From contig NZ_JACWMX010000001.1 in NCBI RefSeq assembly GCF_014773245.1, positions 186,001 to 250,000 on the forward strand: a DNA stretch of 64,000 bases, read 5' to 3'. The translations under genes and the position numbers were made by a program. Below are positions 35,885 through 44,009 of this stretch, one piece after another. The DNA comes from Mucilaginibacter glaciei. GTDB taxonomy: Bacteria; Bacteroidota; Bacteroidia; Sphingobacteriales; Sphingobacteriaceae. The notes under the pieces were generated by a model. It saw nothing but the letters and a program-made list of their open reading frames with translations, ran no database searches and was not told where the DNA came from. Numbering within the stretch: position 1 is the stretch's first letter; every line of letters starts with the position of its first letter.

Positions 35885-35974
35885 CGTCATGCCGAATTTA
35901 TTTCGACATCTCACAAGCAAAGCATTCGACGGGTTAAATATCTTTCGATGTACCTAAACAAGTTCGGGATCACG
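35885..35974. repeat. Intergenic imperfect inverted repeat, likely dispersed family
   Basis: CGTCATGCCGAATTTATTTC at 35885-35904 (extending to 35910) is matched in inverted orientation, with several mismatches, by 35946-35974. Each arm also has internal dyad symmetry (ATGCCGAA/TTCGACAT). I recall similar GTCATGCTGAA...TTCAGCAT sequences as common intergenic repeats in Sphingobacteriaceae. It is noncoding. Confidence 0.5.
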
Positions 35975-36045
35975 GATTATTTGAATTAAATGTTATGTAC
36001 AACATTAATAAATATTTAAGTGGGTGTTCCTCTATAGGGGTTAAG

Positions 36046-36090
36046 CGTTCCGCAGTGTTCCGTTTCAAGCGAAACACCACAAGCGGAACG
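36046..36090. repeat. Nested inverted repeat
   Basis: Outer arms CGTTCCGC (36046-36053) and GCGGAACG (36083-36090), inner arms GTTTC (36062-36066) and GAAAC (36071-36075). It could fold as an extended hairpin. It lies between the previous repeat and the strong terminator. Confidence 0.5.
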
Positions 36091-36104
36091 GAGATATGCA
36101 AAGC

Positions 36105-36139
36105 AAAAATCCCCTCAACTAAAAGTTGAGGGGATTTTT
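36105..36139. terminator. Bidirectional rho-independent terminator
   Basis: A perfect 16-bp stem (36105-36120 and 36124-36139) around ATCCCCTCAACT, with an AAA loop and A/T tracts on both sides. It should terminate both the plus-strand GH130-like transcript and the minus-strand small secreted protein, whose stop is 3 bp away. Confidence 0.92.
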
Positions 36140-36141
36140 AT

Positions 36142-36396
36142 TTATGGACGCGGCGGTGGCGGCGGTAATTTGATATGTGGAAATTTGATCCGTGGGCGTC
36201 TGGGTGCGCGGCGAGCCGGTGGACGCCTGCTGCGTTTCTTACTAAAAATGTGTAGCGGATCTGGCGGCGGAGGCGGTGGCCCAGGCAAACGCTGCGCCGG
36301 CGCTTCAACCGGCTGTGCCAACGCCGGTTCAATATCGGCAATGGTGATACTCGCTGCCATTAACGCGGCAATTAGGTAAGCTTTTGTTATTTTCAT
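36142..36396 (-). CDS. Small secreted proline/arginine-rich protein
   Basis: An 84-residue protein with an N-terminal signal peptide (MKITKAYLIAALMAASITIA, cleavage likely after ALAQ) and a mature part dominated by proline and basic residues: LPGPPPPPPDPL, then KKRSRRPPARRAPRRPR, ending LPPPPPRP. Neighbouring frames are also open because of the high GC, but only this frame has a credible signal peptide, a clean ATG and a stop directly next to a terminator. Proline/arginine-rich secreted peptides may bind polyanions or be structural. No family is recognised and expression is uncertain. Confidence 0.55.
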   Translation of the reverse strand: MKITKAYLIAALMAASITIADIEPALAQPVEAPAQRLPGPPPPPPDPLHIFSKKRSRRPPARRAPRRPRIKFPHIKLPPPPPRP

Positions 36397-36466
36397 CTCT
36401 TAACGGTTAAGTGCATGTATCTACCTTAAACTAAATTACATAGGTAATGTTTAATGCGTTAAAAAA

Positions 36467-37399
36467 TTATTTGTTGATTGCGGCTGTATATAAAAAATCG
36501 GCTGTATACTGTCCGGCCTCCAGCCAACGCCCTTTAGTTTTTTTGCTTACCCCAAAAATGGGGTTAAAATGGCTCTGCAACTCATGCGAGTAACCTTTAA
36601 ATAATTTAAAGCTATTTGGGATCTTCAGTTCATCTGCCTTTTGATGGATAGATAAGCTGCCGTACAAAGGGTTATCTTTATGTGTTAGCGGCACCAAACG
36701 GTCTTCGCTGCCGTGTACACAAACAATGGGCACACGCGCGTTTTTTAACCAGTCCAAGTTGTATATCGCCCCCCAATAACTAATAACGCCTGCCACTTTG
36801 GTAACTTCGGTTTGTTTGGAAAAGGCAACACTATCCGGCAGTGCCGCCAGTTTTGCCAGTTCGACGTTACTACTATAAGCGGTTTGCAAAGCAATCATCC
36901 CCCCGGCAGAATTGCCGCCCAGTATGATCTTGTCCGGGTCGATGTTATATTCCTTGTAGTTCTTCTTGAAAAAGGCTACGGCCTGGCGGGCGTCCTGTAC
37001 GGCATAATAGCTGCTCCGTAAAAATTCGTCGACATGCAAAAAAGGGTAATGCTTGCTTAAGGTGTAATTGATAGATACGCAAACGTAGCCGCGTTGTGCA
37101 AAAGTTTCGCTCCAGATCTCCACCCCTTTGGCGTTTTTTGAACCGTATTTAAAGCCGCCACCATGCATCCAGATAATAAGCGGCCTGGCGGTAGCCTTAT
37201 CGCCTTTGGGCTGGTACAGGTCAAACAAATGTGCTTTCTTTTCGTCCTTCGTTTCGCCGGGACCGTAGCTCAGGTCGGCAGTTTTTTCAACATTGGGGAA
37301 AACCAGGTCTTTATATCTCACGGGTGCGCCGTTTTGCGCCTTAAGTGCGGCTGTGGTAGCAAATAACAGTAGCGTAGCTAATAATTGTTGTTTAAACAT
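36467..37399 (-). CDS. Secreted alpha/beta hydrolase (esterase/lipase type)
   Basis: A 310-residue protein with a signal peptide (LLATLLLFATTAALKAQ) and an alpha/beta hydrolase fold of the hormone-sensitive lipase/BD-FAE type. Visible features: the oxyanion-hole motif HGGGF, the nucleophile elbow GGNSAGG (Ser in GxSxG), the acid-region sequence VHGSEDRLVPLTH and a histidine in GYSHELQSHF. Substrates in this family are short acyl or acetyl esters, often on glycans, so an esterase for plant polysaccharide is a possibility. The gene is single, between the small proline-rich gene and the divergent acpS. The ATG at 37399 gives the signal peptide. Confidence 0.85.
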   Translation of the reverse strand: MFKQQLLATLLLFATTAALKAQNGAPVRYKDLVFPNVEKTADLSYGPGETKDEKKAHLFDLYQPKGDKATARPLIIWMHGGGFKYGSKNAKGVEIWSETFAQRGYVCVSINYTLSKHYPFLHVDEFLRSSYYAVQDARQAVAFFKKNYKEYNIDPDKIILGGNSAGGMIALQTAYSSNVELAKLAALPDSVAFSKQTEVTKVAGVISYWGAIYNLDWLKNARVPIVCVHGSEDRLVPLTHKDNPLYGSLSIHQKADELKIPNSFKLFKGYSHELQSHFNPIFGVSKKTKGRWLEAGQYTADFLYTAAINK

Positions 37400-37470
37400 A
37401 ATACTTTATATACGTTACAATTTAAACGGACAGATGTTTTTTAAGTCTCATTTGTCAAACAACCATGGCA

Positions 37471-37503
37471 TCTGTTCAGCTGAAAAGTTTTTTACTAAAT
37501 TTG
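37471..37503 (+). promoter_or_regulatory. Candidate promoter of the pigment cluster upstream of acpS
   Basis: A perfect -7 element TAAATTTG at 37496-37503 with TCTG (one mismatch to TTTG) at 37471-37474, a 21-bp spacer. It lies 32 bp before the acpS ATG, giving a short leader. Confidence 0.5.
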
Positions 37504-37535
37504 AGATCGTCTAAATCAAGAAACAGGCGCACGGT

Positions 37536-37922
37536 ATGGTTGTAGGGGTTGGTATTGATTTGGTTGATGTTGAACGTATTGCAAACCGGATCAGCAAAAC
37601 TAATGGTTTCAGAGAGTTGGTGTTTTCTGCCGATGAGATCACGTATTGTGAAGCTCAAAAAAACAAGTTTGAGCACTACGCCGCACGGTTTGCTGCCAAA
37701 GAGGCTTTTTTTAAAGCCATGGGTACCGGTTGGGCAGCTGGCACCTTATTTAATGAAGTAGGAGTGATACATAACGAACTGGGTAAACCCATGTTCAGTT
37801 TTATCGGCGATACCGCTAAAACGATTAGCGATATGCAATTGGGTACTATTTTGCTTTCTTTAACACATATAAAAACAGTGGCATCTGCAGTGGTAATTAT
37901 AGAAAATAATGGAAATTTTTAG
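37536..37922 (+). CDS. acpS: Holo-acyl-carrier-protein synthase AcpS
   Basis: AcpS transfers 4'-phosphopantetheine from CoA to the serine of acyl carrier proteins. The 128-residue protein has the family signatures GIDLVDVERIA near the start, FSADEITYC, and RFAAKEAFFKAMG, with the metal-binding aspartate and glutamate in place. It opens the flexirubin-type cluster, and its stop overlaps the start of the ligase gene by 14 bp. A second, Sfp-type transferase lies at the other end of the cluster. Whether this is the cell's only AcpS for fatty acid synthesis cannot be seen from this window. Confidence 0.95.
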   Translation: MVVGVGIDLVDVERIANRISKTNGFRELVFSADEITYCEAQKNKFEHYAARFAAKEAFFKAMGTGWAAGTLFNEVGVIHNELGKPMFSFIGDTAKTISDMQLGTILLSLTHIKTVASAVVIIENNGNF

Positions 37923-39192
37923 AGATATAGCGGCTGAAACTGCAGTTTTACAGGAAAAAAAACTAAAAGATCTGTTAAAATATGTATCGGTAAAGTCTCC
38001 GTTCTACAAACAGGTTTTTGCAGAACATCAAATAGATATCGACGCGATCAGGTCGGTAGCTGATCTTCCGCTCATCCCCGTAACGACAAAGGACGACCTG
38101 CAATTGCACAATGACGACTTTTTATGCGTATCTACAGAAGATGTAATAGAATATATGTCAACTTCCGGAACGCTGGGCAGCCCGGTTACTATTGCGCTTA
38201 CAGAAAATGACCTGGACAGGTTAGCCTTTAATGAGTACAACTCTTTTTTATGTGCAGGTGGTACAAAGCATGATATTTACCAGCTGATGCTCACACTCGA
38301 CAGGCAATTTATGGCCGGGATAGCCTATTACTCGGGCATCCGTAAGCTGGGTGCTGGCATGGTTCGTTTGGGGCCCGGGGTACCTGCCTTACAGTGGGAA
38401 ACGATTAAGCGGCTAAAACCCACAACCATTGTTGCCGTACCCTCGTTCATTTTAAAGCTGATACAATTTGCAAAAGATACCCATATAGATATCAGCCAAA
38501 CATCTGTAAAAAAAGCGATCTGTATTGGCGAGAATATCCGAAATACCGACTTTAGCCTGAATATTTTAGGTAAAAAGATCACCGAAGCATGGGATATCCA
38601 GCTTTTCTCTACCTATGCAAGTACCGAAATGCAAACTGCTTTTACAGAGTGCACAGAAGGTAAGGGCGGCCATTACCAACCCGAATTATTAATTGTGGAG
38701 TTGTTAGATGAGCACGACCGGCCCGTTGCGCCCAACACCCCCGGTGAGGTGACCATTACCACACTCGGTGTACAGGGTATGCCGTTGCTGCGCTATAAAA
38801 CCGGCGATATTTGTATGTATTTTGATGAGCCCTGTACCTGCGGCCGCACCAGCCTGCGGTTATCATCCATTATTGGCCGTAAAAAGCAGATGATCAAATT
38901 CAAAGGTACAACGCTTTACCCGCCCGCTCTTTTCGATCTGTTAAACGAGCGTGAAGAGATCATTGATTTTGTGATAGAAGTTTATTCTAACGAGATAGGG
39001 CTTGACCAGGTGGCCCTATACCTGGTACCGGCAGAAGAGAATGAGGAGTGTGATCACCGGATAAGGGCTTATTTACAAGCGAGGTTAAGGGTAAGCCCGC
39101 ATATTAAGTATGTTACGTTAGAGGAGATCCAGAAGATCCAATTTAACGAAGCCAGCCGCAAGCCGATAAAATTCATTGATAAAAGAGCGTAG
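37909..39192 (+). CDS. AMP-binding aryl/acyl ligase of the pigment cluster (PaaK/acyl-protein synthetase-like)
   Basis: A 427-residue adenylate-forming enzyme. Features: SPFYKQVF at the start and the phosphate-binding loop STSGTLGSPV around residue 85, CIGENIRN and ITEAWDIQLFSTYASTEMQTAF in the middle, and GMPLLRYKTGDI with IIGRKKQMIKFKGTTLYP towards the C terminus, as in phenylacetate-CoA ligases. In flexirubin and aryl polyene clusters this enzyme activates the aryl acid starter (here p-coumarate, made by the next gene) and loads it on a carrier protein. Overlap with acpS shows coexpression. CoA-ligase activity cannot be excluded. Confidence 0.85.
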   Translation: MEIFRDIAAETAVLQEKKLKDLLKYVSVKSPFYKQVFAEHQIDIDAIRSVADLPLIPVTTKDDLQLHNDDFLCVSTEDVIEYMSTSGTLGSPVTIALTENDLDRLAFNEYNSFLCAGGTKHDIYQLMLTLDRQFMAGIAYYSGIRKLGAGMVRLGPGVPALQWETIKRLKPTTIVAVPSFILKLIQFAKDTHIDISQTSVKKAICIGENIRNTDFSLNILGKKITEAWDIQLFSTYASTEMQTAFTECTEGKGGHYQPELLIVELLDEHDRPVAPNTPGEVTITTLGVQGMPLLRYKTGDICMYFDEPCTCGRTSLRLSSIIGRKKQMIKFKGTTLYPPALFDLLNEREEIIDFVIEVYSNEIGLDQVALYLVPAEENEECDHRIRAYLQARLRVSPHIKYVTLEEIQKIQFNEASRKPIKFIDKRA

Positions 39193-39477
39193 CGGTTAGC
39201 CTGTTAAAAGGTCATTTTCGTGTAAACCCATCAAATACATAACTATTTGTATAGCAACTATTTAAGTATATTTAATTTGAAATTATGTAAACCTTTGTAA
39301 ACCCAATTTGTGTTTTGCAGGCTTGTTTTAAATTGAATGGAAGGGATGAAAAGGAAAATGCCTGTGAAAGCATTCCTTTAAACAGCGCCTGCTTTCTTAT
39401 TACACGTTTGCTGCTCCTTTTTTGCATATATTTTATACTTTAGCTGATTATTAATCACCTTTGACAGAACAACGCAT
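39193..39477 (+). other. Gap between the ligase and tyrosine ammonia-lyase genes
   Basis: 285 bp of AT-rich sequence without a convincing ORF. It probably holds a second promoter of the cluster; the nearest -7-like sequence, CACCTTTG just upstream of the lyase, has one mismatch. No hairpin terminator is seen. Confidence 0.4.
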
Positions 39478-39483
39478 TTGCCC

Positions 39484-41031
39484 ATGATACTTGTTGGACA
39501 AACAACACTTTCTTTAAACGACTTTTCAGAACTTATCTTTAAAAACCAGCAAATCGCCTTAGATCAGTCTGCTTTAAAAAAAGTAAACGATAGCTTTGAG
39601 TTCCTGAAGCAATTCTCGTCTAACAAGCTCATCTACGGTATCAACACCGGGTTCGGGCCAATGGCCCAGTATAAAGTAAGCGAAGAGAATATCCTGCAAT
39701 TACAATATAACCTTATCCGCAGCCATTCATCGGGCAGTGGCAAACTAATGCCGGCCCAGCTATCAAAGGCATTGATGATAGCCCGCCTCAATAGCTTTAT
39801 GCAGGCTTATTCGGGGGTACATCAGGAGGTGGTTGATCTGCTGGTCCAACTCATTAATCTAAACATTTGCCCCTGCATTTACGAGCACGGCGGTGTAGGT
39901 GCCAGCGGCGATCTGGTACAGCTTGCCCACCTGGGCTTGGTGCTGATAGGCGAGGGTGAAGTTGTTTTTGAAGATACAGTTCATTGCACAAAAGACATAT
40001 TTGAGCGGTTTAATATTAAGCCATTAGCTATTCATATCCGAGAGGGGCTTGCCGTGTTAAACGGCACATCGGCCATGACGGGTATCGGGATGATCAACAT
40101 AATTCAGGCCCGTAAATTATTGAACTGGCAGTTGCTTTTCTCGGCTATGATCAACGAGATCGTAGGTGCTTTTGATGACCACTACTCGCAGGAACTGAAC
40201 ATTGTAAAACACCATAAGGGGCAAAATAAGATAGCTTCCGTTATGCGCGATGTGCTGAAGGATAGTAAGATGATCCGCGACCGTTCTGAGCACTTGTACA
40301 ACCCCGAAAATCTGGATCAGGAAGTATTTGAAGATAAGGTGCAGGAATACTATTCCCTGCGCTGTGTTACCCAGGTTTTAGGGCCAATTTACGATACCAT
40401 AGAGCAGGCAGAGAACGTGCTGGTGAATGAACTCAATTCGGTGAACGATAACCCGGTGATTGATCATCTGAACCAGAATATATTCCATGGCGGCAACTTC
40501 CACGGCGATTATGTATCGCTGGAAATGGATAAGCTGAAGATTGCTACTACCAAACTATCCATGCTTGCTGAGCGACAGTTAAACTACTTGCTGAACAGCA
40601 GGCTCAATCAAAAGCTGCCGCCTTTTGTAAACTTAGGCGTGCTGGGCTTTAACTTTGGTATGCAGGGGATGCAGTTTACGGCGACCTCTACAGTCGCCGA
40701 GAATCAAACATTGTCGTTCCCGATGTATGTGCATAGCATACCCAACAATAATGATAACCAGGATATTGTAAGTATGGGTTGTAATGCAGCGCTAATGACC
40801 AAAAGGGTGATAGATAACTCTTTTGAAGTGTTGGGGATCCATTTAATGACCATTTTGCAGGCGATAGATTACCTGGGTTGCCAGGATAAATTATCAAAAC
40901 CTTCTAAAGAATTATATGACGAAGTAAGGGCGATATTTCCCAAATTTGTGGAGGACGAACCCAAGTATAAAGACCTTGCCCGGATCAAAGAGTTTTTAGA
41001 AAGTACCGAACGCATAAACGCATTTGTCTAA
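39484..41031 (+). CDS. Aromatic amino acid ammonia-lyase, probable tyrosine ammonia-lyase
   Basis: A 515-residue MIO-dependent lyase. The MIO cofactor forms from Ala140-Ser141-Gly142 in GGVGASGDLVQLAHLG; other conserved parts are YGINTGFGPMAQY (catalytic Tyr51), NLIRSHSSGSGK and the QDIVSMG region. Ser80-His81 in RSHSSG correspond to the selectivity position, where histidine favours tyrosine. The sequence strongly resembles the tyrosine ammonia-lyase of Flavobacterium johnsoniae, which supplies p-coumarate for flexirubin. Histidase cannot be ruled out by eye, but gene context argues for tyrosine. I choose the ATG at 39484; a TTG two codons upstream is also open. The stop overlaps the next ATG by one base. 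Confidence 0.92.
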   Translation: MILVGQTTLSLNDFSELIFKNQQIALDQSALKKVNDSFEFLKQFSSNKLIYGINTGFGPMAQYKVSEENILQLQYNLIRSHSSGSGKLMPAQLSKALMIARLNSFMQAYSGVHQEVVDLLVQLINLNICPCIYEHGGVGASGDLVQLAHLGLVLIGEGEVVFEDTVHCTKDIFERFNIKPLAIHIREGLAVLNGTSAMTGIGMINIIQARKLLNWQLLFSAMINEIVGAFDDHYSQELNIVKHHKGQNKIASVMRDVLKDSKMIRDRSEHLYNPENLDQEVFEDKVQEYYSLRCVTQVLGPIYDTIEQAENVLVNELNSVNDNPVIDHLNQNIFHGGNFHGDYVSLEMDKLKIATTKLSMLAERQLNYLLNSRLNQKLPPFVNLGVLGFNFGMQGMQFTATSTVAENQTLSFPMYVHSIPNNNDNQDIVSMGCNAALMTKRVIDNSFEVLGIHLMTILQAIDYLGCQDKLSKPSKELYDEVRAIFPKFVEDEPKYKDLARIKEFLESTERINAFV

Positions 41032-41759
41032 TGAAGTGCGCATTAATCACCGGTGGATCGAGAGGGATTGGGAGGGCTATTTGTATTAAACTTGCAACCG
41101 AAGGATACCACATCCTAATAAATTTTAAAAGCAATACGGCAGAGGCGGAGAAGACCCTCGCCTTAATTAAAGAAGCCGGCAGCAACGGCGAATTATTGCA
41201 GTTTGACGTTGCCGATTGCGACGATATCAATAAAACTCTGGGATATTGGATAACTAATAATTCCGAAAAGTACATAGAGGTATTGATCAACAATGCGGGT
41301 ATCCGCGATGATAGTCTGATGGCCTGGATGGAGCCGGCACAATGGCATAATGTGCTTAAAACCAATTTGGATAGCTTTTTTTATGTGACCCGCCTGGTTT
41401 TGACCGGTATGTTGTTGCGTAAATATGGCCGGATCGTTAACATCGTTTCGTTGTCGGGATTGAAAGGGTTGGCAGGTCAAACTAATTACTCTGCCGCTAA
41501 GGCCGGGGTTATAGGCGCTACAAAAGCGCTTGCACAAGAAATTGGTCGCCAGGGGATCACCGTTAACGCTTTGGCACCTGGCTTTATCAAAACAGATATG
41601 ACCGAGGGTTTGGACGAAAAGGAACTCAAAGGTTTGATCCCGGCTAAACGTTTCGGTACACCCGAAGAAGTGGCCCACGCAGCGGCGTTTTTAGCTTCGG
41701 CAGGGGCATCTTATGTGACCGGGCAGGTTTTATCGGTCAATGGCGGATTATATTCTTAA
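41031..41759 (+). CDS. 3-oxoacyl-ACP reductase (FabG-like SDR)
   Basis: A 242-residue short-chain dehydrogenase with the NADPH-binding TGGSRGIG near residue 7, NNAG at about 87, the catalytic YSAAK motif and Ser about 13 residues before it, and the C-terminal VTGQVLSVNGG. It reduces the beta-keto group after each condensation; in aryl polyene clusters the equivalent is ApeQ. It overlaps the ammonia-lyase gene by one base, and the following dehydratase gene by 20 bp if the upstream ATG is used, so it is translationally coupled. Confidence 0.93.
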   Translation: MKCALITGGSRGIGRAICIKLATEGYHILINFKSNTAEAEKTLALIKEAGSNGELLQFDVADCDDINKTLGYWITNNSEKYIEVLINNAGIRDDSLMAWMEPAQWHNVLKTNLDSFFYVTRLVLTGMLLRKYGRIVNIVSLSGLKGLAGQTNYSAAKAGVIGATKALAQEIGRQGITVNALAPGFIKTDMTEGLDEKELKGLIPAKRFGTPEEVAHAAAFLASAGASYVTGQVLSVNGGLYS

Positions 41760-41763
41760 GCAC

Positions 41764-42183
41764 ATGGAGTTTCCTGTTGACGATATATCAGATCTTATCC
41801 CGCAAAAGCAACCCTTTGTTTTTGTAGATAAACTACTGTATGCCGGTGACAGTTTAACCCGCAGTAGTTTCAAAATTAAGAAGGACGCCGTATTTGTAAA
41901 AGACGGTTTATTGCAAGAAGCCGGGTTGATGGAAAATATAGCACAAACAGCGGCTTTACGCGCCGGTTATATGGCTCATCAAGCTAACGCGTTGGTTATG
42001 AATGGTTATATCGGCAATGTAAAAAACCTGGAAATATTCGCCCTGCCAAAGATTGACGACGAGATCATCACCGAGGTTAACATAGGAGAACAAATATTTA
42101 ATGTTACCGTTATAACCGGTAAGATATGGCTTGATGGTAAACTGATAGCCGGTTGCGAAATGAAGGTTTTCGCGGATAATTAA
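41764..42183 (+). CDS. 3-hydroxyacyl-ACP dehydratase-like hotdog protein (ApeP-like)
   Basis: A protein of 139 residues from the ATG at 41764, or 147 from an ATG at 41740 that overlaps the reductase gene. The segment LIPQKQPFVFVDKLLYAGD matches the start of FabZ/FabA-type hotdog folds, and LLQEAGLMENIAQTAALRAGY holds the active-site helix with a conserved glutamate. It lacks the usual HFPG, as do the ApeP-type dehydratases of aryl polyene clusters. It probably dehydrates hydroxyacyl intermediates to extend the polyene. It lies in a tight run of pigment genes, with the next start 9 bp downstream. Confidence 0.8.
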   Translation: MEFPVDDISDLIPQKQPFVFVDKLLYAGDSLTRSSFKIKKDAVFVKDGLLQEAGLMENIAQTAALRAGYMAHQANALVMNGYIGNVKNLEIFALPKIDDEIITEVNIGEQIFNVTVITGKIWLDGKLIAGCEMKVFADN

Positions 42184-42192
42184 AAATAAGAG

Positions 42193-43344
42193 ATGAGTGC
42201 AGGTGAGTACAATGGCCGGGATATTTACGTTGTTACCGATAATATTGTATCGCCGCTGGGCAATACTACCGGGGCAAACTTTGCGGCTTTGCGCGCAGGA
42301 AAAACATCTGTTCAAAAACACCACTACAAGGAAATTGCACCAGAAGCTTTTGCAGCTTCTTTATTTAAAGATAACGACAGTTTTTATAAAGGGGATGGCG
42401 TTGATTACACGCGATTCGAGCGGCTGGCTATCGCATCCGCGTCTGAGGCGATCAACAATAGCGGCATTGATACCGGCGACGACAAAACCATCTTTATCCT
42501 CTCATCAACCAAAGGAAATATTAGCCTATTAGAGACCGAAGAAGATAATGCCGGATTGCATCAGCGGGTTTCACTGGCTACCTCTGCCAACTTAATTGCA
42601 GCGCATTTTGGTTTTCCAAGCAAGCCCGTAGTGGTTTCTAACGCTTGTATCTCCGGTGTGTTGGCTATAATCACCGCGATGCGGTTGATCCGGTCGGGAG
42701 AATATGATACCGCCGTAATTACGGGCGCAGATGTGATCTCCAAATTTATCGTTTCGGGCTTTCAATCATTTCATGCGTTGAGTAATGAAGTTTGCAAACC
42801 GTTTGATCGTGATCGCGACGGACTTAATTTGGGCGAGGGAGCAGGGACGATCATCTTATCTGCTGATAATAAATATTCTGGCAGCATAAAAGTATTGGGA
42901 GGGGCTGTAAGTAATGATGCCAACCATATATCGGGCCCGTCCCGCACGGGTGAGGAGCTGGCAGGTGCTATAAATAATGCCCTGAAAGATGCGGTTGTAG
43001 CTGCCGCCGATATTAATTTTATTTCGGCACACGGCACTGCAACCCCGTATAACGACGAGATGGAAGCAGCTGCAATAACACTCGCCGGTTTGCAAAACGC
43101 GCCGTTAAACAGCTTGAAAGGCAATTACGGCCATACTTTGGGTGCCGCAGGTATTATTGAAACAGTGATCTCTCTACAATCATTAAAACAAGGGTTGCTG
43201 ATGCCTACAATTGGTTACCAGGAAAATGGGGTGACCCATCCGGTGAAAGTTTGTACAGCCGTTACCGAAATAGATGCTAAAACTTTTCTGAAAACAGCAT
43301 CGGGTTTTGGGGGTTGCAATGGTGCCATTATATTCGGTAAATAA
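42193..43344 (+). CDS. Beta-ketoacyl synthase, catalytically complete (ApeO/ApeR-like)
   Basis: A 383-residue KAS II-type ketosynthase. The Cys-His-His triad is visible: SNACISG with Cys152, then SAHGTATPYNDEMEA, and GNYGHTLGAAG, as well as the C-terminal GFGGCNGAIIFG. It catalyses condensation of an acyl chain with malonyl-ACP, here in polyene extension. It is somewhat shorter than FabF (about 410). Two further ketosynthase-like proteins downstream lack catalytic residues and could be its chain-length partners. Confidence 0.9.
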   Translation: MSAGEYNGRDIYVVTDNIVSPLGNTTGANFAALRAGKTSVQKHHYKEIAPEAFAASLFKDNDSFYKGDGVDYTRFERLAIASASEAINNSGIDTGDDKTIFILSSTKGNISLLETEEDNAGLHQRVSLATSANLIAAHFGFPSKPVVVSNACISGVLAIITAMRLIRSGEYDTAVITGADVISKFIVSGFQSFHALSNEVCKPFDRDRDGLNLGEGAGTIILSADNKYSGSIKVLGGAVSNDANHISGPSRTGEELAGAINNALKDAVVAAADINFISAHGTATPYNDEMEAAAITLAGLQNAPLNSLKGNYGHTLGAAGIIETVISLQSLKQGLLMPTIGYQENGVTHPVKVCTAVTEIDAKTFLKTASGFGGCNGAIIFGK

Positions 43345-43375
43345 CAATATTTTTGAACAGATCTAAAACAGCATC

Positions 43376-43999
43376 TTGGCAGCAGAAAGATATATAACCC
43401 GTAGTTGCGGCATTAATAGCGGTGAAGTATGCGTAAATTTGGAGGTGCTGTTTTCGAATAGAGGACACTTACTGCCCGACTTTTTGCTATCGGTGTACCA
43501 GCACTTCGCATTGAGTTATCCTAAGTTTTATAAAATGGATAACTTAAGCAAATTGGGCTGGCTGGCGTCAGAATTATTGTTGAAGAATGCGGGAATGAAT
43601 GAGAAATATGATCCGGCGCGGATAGCTGTGGTTTTGGCTAACGCCAATTCAAGCCTTGATAACGACCTGAAATATGTGAAGACCATTTCAGAAGGTGCCA
43701 GCCCGTCGGTATTTGTGTATACATTGCCTAACATCGTAATTGGCGAGTTATGTATCCGTAATAACTTTAAAGGCGAGCATGCCTTTTTTATACAAGATGA
43801 ATTTGATGCAGATTTCATCTTTAAACAGGTAAACTACCTGCTCGATCAGCAATTAGCTTCGGCCTGCATTTGCGGCTGGGTAGACGTCTTGGGCGATAAT
43901 TATAAAGCAGCGTTATTTTTGGTAGAGGATAAGCAGGCCGATAATATGGTAACATTCTCGCCGAATAACATGACGAAAATATTTAATTTAGTAAAATAA
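43376..43999 (+). CDS. Short ketosynthase-like protein, putative chain-length factor (ApeC-like)
   Basis: A 207-residue protein resembling only the N-terminal half of a ketosynthase (Ketoacyl-synt_2 type). The segment KMDNLSKLGWLASELLLKNA and VVLANANSSLDNDLKYVKTI correspond to the KS fold before the active site, and TLPNIVIGELCIRNNFKGEH to the dimer region. No TAC-type cysteine or catalytic histidines are present. This is the size and shape of ApeC, which pairs with ApeO in aryl polyene synthesis. The start is a TTG at 43376; I see no upstream ATG. A real reduced subunit is more likely than a truncated pseudogene because the frame is intact and the next gene follows at 10 bp. Confidence 0.78.
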   Translation: MAAERYITRSCGINSGEVCVNLEVLFSNRGHLLPDFLLSVYQHFALSYPKFYKMDNLSKLGWLASELLLKNAGMNEKYDPARIAVVLANANSSLDNDLKYVKTISEGASPSVFVYTLPNIVIGELCIRNNFKGEHAFFIQDEFDADFIFKQVNYLLDQQLASACICGWVDVLGDNYKAALFLVEDKQADNMVTFSPNNMTKIFNLVK

Positions 44000-44009
44000 A
44001 AATTTAATC

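Noticed and set aside
36138-36341. Second minus-strand frame rich in arginine and histidine
   Set aside because: A shifted frame of the same GC-rich region without a signal peptide; the frame with the signal peptide is preferred.
36170-36379. Plus-strand glycine-rich open frame
   Set aside because: It is the reverse side of the proline-rich secreted protein; it has no signal peptide or recognisable domain.
41193-41678. 161-residue minus-strand open frame inside the ketoreductase gene
   Set aside because: Antisense to conserved SDR motifs, no recognisable domain.
43376-43999. Truncated ketosynthase pseudogene
   Set aside because: The frame is intact, tightly spaced with its neighbours, and matches the natural short chain-length factor type of aryl polyene clusters.
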